From IMG/VR virus record IMGVR_UViG_3300024308_000154, positions 1 through 35,941 of that record: 35,941 bases of DNA; one strand, given 5' to 3'. The position numbers and the translations under genes were made by a program. Under the pieces are notes generated by a model. The model was not told the DNA's origin and ran no database searches. It saw only the letters and a program-made list of their open reading frames with translations. Shown in pieces: positions 1-6,163 of this stretch. Origin of the DNA: a virus. The first letter of the stretch is position 1; every line of letters begins with the position of its first letter.

Positions 1-159
1 TTTGGTCGCAGCTGCAAAGCGGGTGCCTGGTCTGCGGACCACGCCGCCCTGCACTACCACCACAGCGTTTTCGATAACCTTCGCACCGTTGGCGTAGCGG
101 GCGATATCGACACGCCCCATAAGGCGCGGGGAAACTTCGCCTGCGGTGAAATTGGTTTT
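1..159. repeat. Terminal direct repeat, left copy (pairs with 35783-35941)
   Basis: Bases 1-159 match 35783-35941 at all but one position: G at 128 against A at 35910. The repeat lies inside the tail tubular B gene and keeps its frame, so joining the ends restores one intact gene. The simplest reading is the overlap of a circular or circularly permuted genome that was linearised at an arbitrary point. A true packaged terminal repeat is less likely inside a structural gene. Confidence 0.92.
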
Positions 160-177
160 TATGAGGTTCGCGCGCAT
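1..177 (-). CDS. Tail tubular protein B, N-terminal part (cut by the window edge)
   Basis: This is the first 59 codons of the same gene that occupies 33971-35941; the two parts join when the sequence is circularised. Translation from the ATG at 177 begins MRANLIKTNFTAGEVSPRLM, followed by GRVDIARYANGAK and a later RRPGTRF. This N-terminal pattern is typical of the gp12-like nozzle proteins of T7-type podoviruses. The ATG follows the tail tubular A stop (179-181) by one base, so the two are translationally coupled. The internal ATG at position 120 (35902 in the other copy) is less likely, because the conserved N-terminal block lies upstream of it. The reading frame runs off at base 1. The Pro in the SPRL motif here is Leu in the copy at the other end. 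Confidence 0.9.
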   Translation of the reverse strand, partial: MRANLIKTNFTAGEVSPRLMGRVDIARYANGAKVIENAVVVVQGGVVRRPGTRFAAATK

Positions 178-178
178 G

Positions 179-742
179 TCAGAACCTCGACTCATAGGTT
201 GGATAGCCGCCAAGCTCTTCCGGCGGATCTTCCTGGCCGTCCACGGCTTTGGCCTGTTTAAGCAGAAACGCAGCCTCCTGCGCCAGACTATCGCGCAGAC
301 TGGCGGATCCCGTCACCGCGTATGCCAGTTTGGATTGCATCATCATTTCGGCAACATCCACCAGCGCCGCATCCCACGTGGACTCGTCCTCATTTCGGAA
401 GATGTAGCGGAGCCGGATCACATCGACGTTGGACAGCAACCGGCTTCCCTCAATCCGGTAATCAATATCGTCCCGTGGTTCGCCGACCGACAGAACGCGG
501 ATCAGGTCCCCAGGTAGCGAAAATTGATAACCGTACCCAAAAACAGGCGCAGCGCTGACGGGTGAGAGCACAACGCGTTTTATCGCACAGTTCCAGGGGT
601 GGGCTCGGAGTAATTTATTGCGAACGGTAGGGTAAAGGTTGGCGCAAAGACGGGCGTGATCCGTGTCTTCGTCGAAATCATTTATCGGGTGTGCACCCAG
701 CGCCAGAAGTGCATTTGAGCAGATTGATACACTCGAAGTCAT
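179..742 (-). CDS. Tail tubular protein A (T7 gp11-like)
   Basis: The 187-residue product fits the usual length of T7 gp11-type adaptor proteins, which form the ring between portal and nozzle in short-tailed phages. Visible family features are the N-terminal SICSNALLALGAHPI, the segment CANLYPTVRNKLLRAHPW and the central FSLPGDLIRVLSV. The ATG at 742 follows a GAGG ribosome site. The gene lies between the capsid gene, separated by a terminator-like hairpin, and tail tubular B, with only one base between stop and next start. The order capsid-gp11-gp12 is the T7 order. The assignment rests on recognised sequence pattern and synteny. Confidence 0.9.
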   Translation of the reverse strand: MTSSVSICSNALLALGAHPINDFDEDTDHARLCANLYPTVRNKLLRAHPWNCAIKRVVLSPVSAAPVFGYGYQFSLPGDLIRVLSVGEPRDDIDYRIEGSRLLSNVDVIRLRYIFRNEDESTWDAALVDVAEMMMQSKLAYAVTGSASLRDSLAQEAAFLLKQAKAVDGQEDPPEELGGYPTYESRF

Positions 743-757
743 GGCAGAACCTCAGAT

Positions 758-784
758 GAAAAAAGGCCGGGGGTATACCCCGGC
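758..784 (-). terminator. Rho-independent terminator after the capsid gene
   Basis: On the minus strand GCCGGGG-TATA-CCCCCGGC is followed by CTTTTTT, between the capsid stop (800) and the tail tubular A start (742). It would end or reduce capsid transcripts, so tail genes need read-through or antitermination. Confidence 0.75.
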
Positions 785-799
785 AAACACACCAGCGGC

Positions 800-1711
800 T
801 TAAACAACAAAATCGATGGCGACGACTTTTTTCTCGTTGGCGCGGCCAGCACCATAAGACGCATCAACAGAGATCTGAATGGTGTTGTTTTTATCGCGAC
901 GTGGACCGATATCGACGTTGTACTCAGCGCCGGTACCGAAATGCACAGCTGACTTACACCATGCGACGGCTGTTTTGGTGGTTACAGCCGGATCGCCATC
1001 GGTCACAGAATCCAGCTTTTCGTAAGCCAGCCACTTAAAGCCGAGCCAGTTGCCGGACACAGCACCTTCCTGCAGCATTTTCACCGCCATAAAGTCGGCA
1101 GAAGTCAGCGTGGTATCACTGAGGATCTGCGTCAGCATGTCGGCGTTGTAGGTGATATACAGCTCTTCACCGTTCTGCTCGTCACACTCGTTACGGCGGA
1201 ACATCGCTTTTGCAGCGATCAGCTTGGCTTTGGTCATCCCTGTACCACCAGCAACGATTTTTTGCGACGCAGGCAGCGCCACTGGCGCATATGCCCCGCC
1301 GCTGGACGTTTTACGCAGCACGGTATCGAGCAGCGCACGATATACAACATCGTCTTTTTTGCGGTTGGCGGCCGCCAGGGTGAGCTGTAGATATGGCCCC
1401 TGAGGATCGGCCAGCAGTTTACGCAGGTCGCGTTTTTCAACAGGGACAAATACACCGTAGTCCGCCATCAACGCGTTACGGGTGCCAGCCTCAGGCAGGT
1501 CCCATACGGTGTCACCGAAACGCGCGGTGATCTGCGTCATTTCGATGGTGCCCATATCGTTGATGGTGAACGCTTCGCCAGTGATCATCCCACGGTCGTG
1601 TACCGCTGCCTGCAGGCGGGAATCCTTCTGCTGCGCGGCGATTTCGAAAGAATCATGAAACTGCGTGATAAACGCAGCGGTGATCATGTTCTTATTGGTA
1701 TCAAATGACAT
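800..1711 (-). CDS. Major capsid protein
   Basis: The 303-residue product is the main head shell subunit by position and composition: it follows the scaffold gene and precedes tail tubular A. It is soluble, with no signal peptide or membrane segment. Recognisable stretches are the N-terminal SFDTNKNMITAAFITQFHD, FGDTVWDLPEAGTR, and the C-terminal DIGPRRDKNNTIQISVD with ASYGAGRANEKKVVAIDFVV, typical of capsid proteins in BPP-1/epsilon15-type and related podoviruses. I chose the ATG at 1711 because TGGAG lies eight bases upstream. An upstream ATG at 1771 would add 20 unrelated residues with no good ribosome site. The gene is flanked on both sides by terminator hairpins, and a copy of the 16-bp late dyad lies 150 bp upstream, so it may be controlled as its own unit. 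Confidence 0.88.
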   Translation of the reverse strand: MSFDTNKNMITAAFITQFHDSFEIAAQQKDSRLQAAVHDRGMITGEAFTINDMGTIEMTQITARFGDTVWDLPEAGTRNALMADYGVFVPVEKRDLRKLLADPQGPYLQLTLAAANRKKDDVVYRALLDTVLRKTSSGGAYAPVALPASQKIVAGGTGMTKAKLIAAKAMFRRNECDEQNGEELYITYNADMLTQILSDTTLTSADFMAVKMLQEGAVSGNWLGFKWLAYEKLDSVTDGDPAVTTKTAVAWCKSAVHFGTGAEYNVDIGPRRDKNNTIQISVDASYGAGRANEKKVVAIDFVV

Positions 1712-1861
1712 AACAATCACTCCAGAAAATATCGCCTGCTGGGGTATCGGTTTCCCGGCCCAAATCTGCACAATGCGGGTGGCGCTTACGCACTGCGGGA
1801 GAAATCAGGTATCCGGCGTCCCCGCCGGGCTGGTTGTGGAGAGATTGTTAGCGAGGTGCGC

Positions 1862-1877
1862 GGTCGGAATCCCGACC
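1862..1877 (-). promoter_or_regulatory. Late dyad element 1 (upstream of capsid)
   Basis: GGTCGGAATCCCGACC, a 6-bp inverted repeat around AATC. It lies between the terminator after the scaffold gene and the capsid start, 150 bp upstream of the ATG. It is one of five copies in the window. Read on the transcribed strand it is GGTCGG-GATT-CCGACC. Function is inferred; see findings. Confidence 0.7.
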
Positions 1878-1883
1878 AAATGA

Positions 1884-1910
1884 AAAAGCCAGCGGTTCAG
1901 GCTGGCTTTT
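1884..1910 (-). terminator. Terminator after the scaffold gene
   Basis: AAAAGCCAGC (1884-1893) pairs perfectly with GCTGGCTTTT (1901-1910) around a 7-base loop, and on the minus strand it ends in TTTTTC. It lies 21 bases after the scaffold stop and just before late dyad element 1. It could work in both directions. Confidence 0.8.
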
Positions 1911-1930
1911 GGTGTTGTCGTCGTGACATG

Positions 1931-2767
1931 TCACGCTACGGTTTGATCGCCGTAACGCTTCTGGTAATACGCTTTGACCGTCGCTGATACGCGTTCATGG
2001 TCGGCGTGTTTCGGGTCCATATATGCCGGGGATTTCATCAGGTCGCGAATGCTCTGCTGCTCTTCGAGGTTCACATCGCCGCCCGCCGGCGCATCTTCCT
2101 GCATTTCCGCGCCTACTTTTGCCAGCATGCGAATAACCATCGGATTATTGCCGATCTCGTCAATGCGGCCTTTGTCGGCGTCGTCAGCCAGCGAGTTAAA
2201 CGCGCGGAAAGCCAGACCGATGTTTTGCTTAAACTCCGCGTCGGTTTTCCACACCTCGCGCAGCTGAGTGGTGGCGGACTCAGAATCCAGCGCTGCGGCA
2301 CCACCAACCAGCTCAGGAGCACGCTGCGCGTATTCACCCAGGATGAAGCTCATCTGGTCGTTGGTGATACCTTTGGCGTGCGCAGTTTTCATAAAGCTCT
2401 GCATGCGCGGGTCGGCTTTGAATTCTTCCCAGTTAAATCCCTCGACCTCTACCTTAGGCGCATACTCATCTGACGTTTTCGGCGGTGCGTCGCCGCTGCC
2501 CATGCGTTTTTCAATGTGAGTGTAACTTTCCGCCAGTTTGCGGGCAGAGCTTTCAATACTGAGTTTTCCGTCTTCGCCCATAACGCGGAATTTCTCAGGT
2601 AGCCAGTCATTCGCACCCTGTTCGCCCGCGCCGGTGCTGAGCAGAGAATTGCCAGAAGGTTCACCAGCACCCGGATTATTGCCGCCATCTTCACCACCTC
2701 CGTTACCCCCGCCCGGCTGTTCTGCGCCGGGCTCAGCGTTCATGAATAAGTGTTTAAGCTTCCACAT
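1931..2767 (-). CDS. Scaffold / capsid assembly protein (T7 gp9-like)
   Basis: The 278-residue product sits between portal and capsid genes, where T7-type phages encode the scaffold that guides procapsid assembly and is then released. Composition fits: a Gly/Glu/Asn-rich low-complexity N-terminus (residues about 10-45), then mostly charged helical sequence, including NDWLPEKFRVMGEDGKLS and RKLAESYTHIEKRMG, a pattern common in phage scaffolds. No membrane segment or catalytic motif is visible. The ATG at 2767 has GGAG upstream and overlaps the end of the preceding small gene by 14 bases, implying coupled translation. The function is assigned from position and composition; a minor head protein is the main alternative. 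Confidence 0.82.
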   Translation of the reverse strand: MWKLKHLFMNAEPGAEQPGGGNGGGEDGGNNPGAGEPSGNSLLSTGAGEQGANDWLPEKFRVMGEDGKLSIESSARKLAESYTHIEKRMGSGDAPPKTSDEYAPKVEVEGFNWEEFKADPRMQSFMKTAHAKGITNDQMSFILGEYAQRAPELVGGAAALDSESATTQLREVWKTDAEFKQNIGLAFRAFNSLADDADKGRIDEIGNNPMVIRMLAKVGAEMQEDAPAGGDVNLEEQQSIRDLMKSPAYMDPKHADHERVSATVKAYYQKRYGDQTVA

Positions 2768-2987
2768 CGTCTTCTACTCCATCGGCCTTGTTGATTTCGC
2801 GCAGGATGTAATCCAGTACGGATCGCTGCCCTGCCCTGTAACACGTTTCGCGGTCGCCCTCGGTACCACCGGGGACGTACGCCGCGCGCCCGAAGCGGCG
2901 CGTTAATTCTTCCAGCACCTGAGAACCACCAGGCATTTCCTCGAAAATGCGCTTAAAGTCCTGAGGTGTAGCCTGTTTTATTCTCAT
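2754..2987 (-). CDS. Bbp19-like small phage protein
   Basis: The 77-residue protein begins MRIKQATPQDFKRIFEEMPG and continues with VLEELTRRFGRAAYVPGG and CYRAGQRSVLDYILREIN. This arrangement (FKRIF, GSQVLEELTRRF, GQRSVLDYI) resembles the Bbp19 family named from Bordetella phage BPP-1, whose role is not known to me. It is encoded between portal and scaffold genes, as in other T7-like and BPP-1-like structural modules. Its ATG overlaps the portal stop (ATGA), and its own 3' end overlaps the scaffold start. It is probably a small virion or assembly factor made at a level linked to portal and scaffold. Confidence 0.72.
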   Translation of the reverse strand: MRIKQATPQDFKRIFEEMPGGSQVLEELTRRFGRAAYVPGGTEGDRETCYRAGQRSVLDYILREINKADGVEDDVEA

Positions 2988-4609
2988 TGGTTACCTGCCA
3001 GTCGTTGCCCTATTGCCGCGCCAGCTGTCTGCCCTGCGGCCCCAGCTGCCTCGGTGCCCGCCTGCATCATGAGCTGCTGCTGTGCGGCCTGCTGCTGTGT
3101 TTTCTGGCGCTGGTCGCGGAGGTCTGCCACCGCATCGGATGAGCGCATGACCTTCGCCGGTACGCCTAACGCTTCGCCCACTACGCGGCTGGCTTCATCG
3201 CTGTCCATGTTGTCCAGTATGTCGGGGTATGCCTGCGCCAACTGCATGATGTTCTGGCCATAACGCTCGATTGCCGTGACGTCTTCCAGCTTCTGGGCGC
3301 GTGCCAGAGGCGAGATGTAACGTACGTTGAAATTGGCGTTCTGCAGGCTCTCAGGCGGCGGGGAGAAAATGCCAGCGCGGAAAGCGATGCCAAAACAGCG
3401 CACAACCAGCAACTGGAGATATTCAGCCTGGAACCGGCCATACACCGGACCAAGCAGCTGGCGAATCAGCGCGACGCGCACGTGCACTTCGGTGGCGGTC
3501 ATGGCTGGCCCGTCCTGCGGCTGCAGTTGGTCGGCCATCATGATTTTGCGGATTGATGCCTGCAGGCGATCTTCTGCGGTAAATGCGACCTGGAAATCTG
3601 CACCGGTCAGCAACGGTTTCATGCTTTCGGTGCTGTTCGCCACGATGATGCGACGCGGACCGACCTTGACCGTACGCGGGTTGAGTACGCCGTCGTCTTC
3701 GGCAATCCACATGCCGGAGATAGCCAGATCCTGCGCGGCTTTCTCCATGCGTTTGGTTTCGTTCAGCTCTTTGCAGTCTGGCAGAGCATCGTATACCGGG
3801 CCGATTCCGTAGGAGCCGCCGGGGATTTTCATCCAGCGCGGAACGCAGCACGGGAATTCGTGATAGCCGGATTCGCGCACAATCTGCTTGTTGCTCACGT
3901 CGACGTTGTACGACGCAAAGCGCATGTTTTTCGCCAGGCGGGCGTTAACCATGTAGGTTTCACGCGGGAAAATGCAGTGCAGGAAATCAAATTTATCGTC
4001 GGGCTTTTTCTTCGCTGCGTCGCGGATCTTCTCGCTGACCTTGTCCGCGCCGAACTCTTTGATGGCCTGCTCAGCAGTCAGCTGGTAGCGGCGGTATATC
4101 GTGTCCACGATGCCATCCTTGCGGGTGGACGTGACATAGCACTGCGCCAGCGGCCATTGCTGGAAGGTGTAGCCGCCCTCCTCCCGGTCCTCGTCGATGT
4201 ACAGGACGAACCAGCCAGCGCATACCACGTCGAGGTTTGCCTCATAGCCCTCGGCGTCGAAGTTAGCCGCATGGATATTTTCCCATACCAGCGTGGCGCA
4301 CTCAGACAGCCAGGCTTTGGCGTCGTCTGGCAGCGATTCGCTGTCGAGGTTCAGCCACTGCGCGTTTGCCGGAGTCATGCCGGACATGAGCGCAGAGGCC
4401 AGCATGCGGGCGCTGTCGGTGGCGGTACCGTCCAGTAGCTTCGCCACCTTGTGTTTTGCACTCTGAGCGTCGAGCACTTCGTCAGAGAATCCCGCGCCGC
4501 GCAGCGGATAGGTGTAGTCATAGCACTCGCGCCAGACGCTTTCATGCTGCTGGCGGTTGGCTTTCAGCGTGTCGGAACGCTTAATCAGCTTAACGGCGAG
4601 TTCATCCAT
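2984..4609 (-). CDS. Portal (head-tail connector) protein, T7 gp8-like
   Basis: The 541-residue product matches the length of T7-type head-tail connectors (T7 gp8 is about 536 residues). Twelve copies of such proteins form the ring through which DNA enters and leaves the head. Typical segments are the N-terminal LIKRSDTLKANRQQHESVWRE with YDYTYPLR, DGTATDSARMLASALMSGMT around residues 57-77, and EVHVRVALIRQLLGPVYGRFQ in the second half. The C-terminus is Gln/Ala-rich (QQQAAQQQLMMQAG), with predicted coiled or disordered character. The start at 4609 lies three bases after the preceding stop. It is followed by an overlapping Bbp19-like gene and the scaffold gene. Confidence 0.92.
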   Translation of the reverse strand: MDELAVKLIKRSDTLKANRQQHESVWRECYDYTYPLRGAGFSDEVLDAQSAKHKVAKLLDGTATDSARMLASALMSGMTPANAQWLNLDSESLPDDAKAWLSECATLVWENIHAANFDAEGYEANLDVVCAGWFVLYIDEDREEGGYTFQQWPLAQCYVTSTRKDGIVDTIYRRYQLTAEQAIKEFGADKVSEKIRDAAKKKPDDKFDFLHCIFPRETYMVNARLAKNMRFASYNVDVSNKQIVRESGYHEFPCCVPRWMKIPGGSYGIGPVYDALPDCKELNETKRMEKAAQDLAISGMWIAEDDGVLNPRTVKVGPRRIIVANSTESMKPLLTGADFQVAFTAEDRLQASIRKIMMADQLQPQDGPAMTATEVHVRVALIRQLLGPVYGRFQAEYLQLLVVRCFGIAFRAGIFSPPPESLQNANFNVRYISPLARAQKLEDVTAIERYGQNIMQLAQAYPDILDNMDSDEASRVVGEALGVPAKVMRSSDAVADLRDQRQKTQQQAAQQQLMMQAGTEAAGAAGQTAGAAIGQRLAGNQ

Positions 4610-4612
4610 CAG

Positions 4613-4843
4613 TTACGCCCCCAGAGTATTTTTCTGCTGCGCTGCCTGCGCACCAGAGGACAGCAGAGAGCTGCCAGAATCAGCCGCGCCCTCTGCACCA
4701 CTGGCGAGAAGGGACGAGCCTTTCTTGCGCTTCTTGCGCGCTGCTGCATCTGCGTTTGCCGCTTTTGCCGCTGCATCGGCAGCTGCATCCGCTTCGGCCT
4801 GCGGGTCGGTCTGTACGACCTTTGGCGCTCCGCCTCCACACAT
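4613..4843 (-). CDS. Small Cys/Gly-start, Ala-rich phage protein of unknown function
   Basis: The 76-residue product begins MCGGGAPKVVQTDP, continues as an Ala/Asp-rich helical stretch and a basic patch (RKKRKKG), and ends with two related SSLL motifs (KGSSLLASGAEG and SGSSLLSSGAQ) before KNTLGA. Small proteins with MC-Gly starts and GSSLL repeats are common next to head or tail genes in tailed phages, but I cannot name a confirmed function. The ATG at 4843 has an AGAGGGGG ribosome site. It lies directly upstream of the portal gene with a three-base gap. A positional role as a small virion or tail assembly protein is possible but unproven. Confidence 0.7.
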   Translation of the reverse strand: MCGGGAPKVVQTDPQAEADAAADAAAKAANADAAARKKRKKGSSLLASGAEGAADSGSSLLSSGAQAAQQKNTLGA

Positions 4844-4857
4844 AACGATTCCCCCTC

Positions 4858-5301
4858 TTAGCCCGGAACGTGCCAGCCGTGTTCAGTCAGAACGGGCTTA
4901 CCCGTAACCGGCTGGCGTTTGCCCTCGTCGTTCGTCACGTAGCCCAGCGGCGCGGCAGGCTCCGCCGTGGTGGCTTTTTTAACGAGCTGGAGGAATTCGA
5001 GATTGTCGGTCAGCTGCTGGTCAGCAAGGTCGGTGTAACCCAGCGTTTCAAAGCGGGCGATGATGGCCGCGCCCTGCTCGTTGATGGTCCCCAGCAGAGT
5101 ATTGCGCGCGGTGGGTAACAACGCTTCTTCGCTGGCCTGAGGCTCCTCAACGGTGATTACCTGCTGCTCTGCGCGCTGACCGTCAGCGTTAAGCGTCTGG
5201 ATCTCAGTCGCGGTAAGGCGGTGCTCTGCGTCCGTCTGCTGTTCTGCGCCCGTTTCAGGCTCCTGCCCTGGTACTTCGACGGTTTTCTTTGGTCGGCCCA
5301 T
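4858..5301 (-). CDS. Conserved phage protein at the head of the late operon, unknown function
   Basis: The 147-residue product begins MGRPKKTVEVPGQEP, a short basic AT-hook-like start. It continues as a Glu/Gln-rich, probably disordered region to about residue 60, then a helical part (TLLGTINEQGAAIIARFETL, LTDNLEFLQLVKKA) and a C-terminal GYVTNDEGKRQPVTGKPVL segment. No enzyme motif is visible. I chose ATG 5301 because AGGAG lies upstream. The frame extends to 5367, but that extension reads through late dyad element 2 and is not coding. As the first gene of the portal-capsid block it may be a head decoration or assembly protein. Confidence 0.65.
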   Translation of the reverse strand: MGRPKKTVEVPGQEPETGAEQQTDAEHRLTATEIQTLNADGQRAEQQVITVEEPQASEEALLPTARNTLLGTINEQGAAIIARFETLGYTDLADQQLTDNLEFLQLVKKATTAEPAAPLGYVTNDEGKRQPVTGKPVLTEHGWHVPG

Positions 5302-5349
5302 TGTGTTGGCTCCTGTGATGATTGAGCCGTAAGTGTGAAACGGGGTCGC

Positions 5350-5365
5350 GGTCGGGATCCCGACC
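5350..5365 (-). promoter_or_regulatory. Late dyad element 2 (start of the late operon)
   Basis: GGTCGGGATCCCGACC, the only fully palindromic copy of the five. It lies 48 bp upstream of the first late gene (5301). Its upstream flank on the minus strand (CATTT) matches that of element 1. Confidence 0.7.
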
Positions 5366-5376
5366 AAATGGAAGAT

Positions 5377-5406
5377 TTGTTAAAAACAGGGCCGATTTAA
5401 CATAAT
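5377..5406 (+). promoter_or_regulatory. Candidate sigma70 promoter reading away from the late operon
   Basis: TTGTTA (5377-5382), an 18-bp spacer and CATAAT (5401-5406) on the plus strand. No convincing plus-strand gene follows; a transcript would run antisense into the small HTH gene. It may be a chance match. Confidence 0.25.
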
Positions 5407-5518
5407 GGACGTTGCGCGCACCAGCGAAATGGCACTCGTTAACGATTCAGCGTGAAGCGGTTATTTGTTGCGGTTTACTGGCGGGAAGTGGTGAAAATGG
5501 ACTGCATAAATCGTGCAT

Positions 5519-5569
5519 AAAACAGGGCGGTTTTTGCATAGCGCTTTTAACCGATGAACGCCCTGTTTC
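5519..5569 (-). terminator. Long-stem terminator-like inverted repeat after the small HTH gene
   Basis: AAACAGGGCG (5519-5528) and CGCCCTGTTT (5560-5569) form a perfect 10-bp stem around 31 bases, and the loop has its own GGTT/AACC pairing. On the minus strand it lies 10 bases after the HTH stop and ends in TTTTATG. It probably separates the early leftward transcript from the late operon and could act in both directions. Confidence 0.5.
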
Positions 5570-5578
5570 TGCAAGTTT

Positions 5579-5854
5579 TCATGGTGCCAGACGCTTCGAT
5601 CGCCAGGCGTACACAAAGCGCCGTGATGTAACCTGCGCAGGCAGTTCAGAGCGCGGGCGCTGTGTGACGTAGCACCAGAAATCTATCAACGCTTCGCCCG
5701 TGTGATGGTTCGGCGCTGCGCCCTGCTTCCAGCCGATGATAGCAGACTTCGATACGTCGAGCTCTCTGGCAATCTCCTGCAGGGGGATGCCGCTGCGCGT
5801 GATGTCGTTAATCACCCGGAACCAGTCTGTTTTGAACGTTGCGACAACTGGCAT
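5579..5854 (-). CDS. Small helix-turn-helix protein, candidate late or replication regulator
   Basis: The 91-residue product contains a clear helix-turn-helix at about residues 24-46 (GIPLQEIARELDVSKSAIIG followed by WKQG), and a C-terminal RFVYAWRSKRL basic tail. It belongs to the broad XRE-like group of short phage regulators and has no cleavage or dimerisation domain of the CI type. The ATG at 5854 has a GAGGTGA ribosome site. It is the last leftward gene before the late operon and lies between the 9-bp repeat cluster (5990-6163) and late dyad element 2 (5350-5365). On context it is the best candidate to bind one of these repeats. Direct evidence for its target is absent. Confidence 0.72.
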   Translation of the reverse strand: MPVVATFKTDWFRVINDITRSGIPLQEIARELDVSKSAIIGWKQGAAPNHHTGEALIDFWCYVTQRPRSELPAQVTSRRFVYAWRSKRLAP

Positions 5855-5857
5855 GGG

Positions 5858-5956
5858 TCACCTCGCAAAACGCGCGCACGCGCGAGCATAGAGAGCGATT
5901 TTATTGAGCTTCTGGCGCTCGTTAATCGCCGTGGTGGAATCAAATCGTATTTGCAT
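5858..5956 (-). CDS. Possible 32-residue protein upstream of the HTH gene
   Basis: A short frame starts at ATG 5956 (GAG seven bases upstream) and ends in a TGA placed three bases before the HTH gene's ATG. The product begins MQIRFDSTTAINERQK and continues as a basic helix (LNKIALYARACARFAR). Its tight coupling to the next gene argues for translation. The size is too small for any statistical support, and I know no family for it. It may be a leader peptide. Confidence 0.35.
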   Translation of the reverse strand: MQIRFDSTTAINERQKLNKIALYARACARFAR

Positions 5957-5970
5957 ATCGCTACTCGCAA

Positions 5971-6163
5971 TAAATTACATGTTCATTGCTAGACCACCTG
6001 TGACCACCTAGACCACTATTTTCTAACCTTTCCCCAAATCGACTTATATATATATATGGGGTTATTAGTAAAAAGGTGGTCTAGGTGGTCTAGGTTGGCT
6101 TTCGCCTTAAATTACAGTACGTTGCCGCTAGACCACCAAACTAGCTCAGGTGGTCTAGGTGGT
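5971..6163. repeat. Cluster of TAGACCACC / GGTGGTCTA 9-bp repeats around an AT tract: candidate replication origin
   Basis: Forward copies TAGACCACC lie at 5990-5998 and 6129-6137, with a variant TAGACCACT at 6009-6017. Inverted copies GGTGGTCTA lie at 6075-6083, 6084-6092 and 6149-6157, and partial units at 6001-6008 and 6158-6163. A (TA)n tract occupies 6045-6057. Two of the units sit inside longer imperfect direct repeats (5971-5998 and 6108-6137), both starting TAAATTACA. The array is next to the 3' end of the primase-helicase gene and contains no convincing gene. An iteron-type origin is the leading interpretation; an operator array for the adjacent HTH protein is the alternative. Confidence 0.6.

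Noticed and set aside
5302-5367. N-terminal extension of the first late gene
   Set aside because: The frame is open, but it reads through the late dyad and lacks a ribosome site; the ATG at 5301 has AGGAG.
5412-5672. 86-codon plus-strand frame downstream of the candidate promoter at 5377
   Set aside because: It overlaps the HTH gene antisense and has no ATG or ribosome site; composition does not suggest a protein.
5971-6163. CRISPR array
   Set aside because: Repeats are 9 bp, in both orientations and irregularly spaced, with no spacers of constant length and no cas genes.
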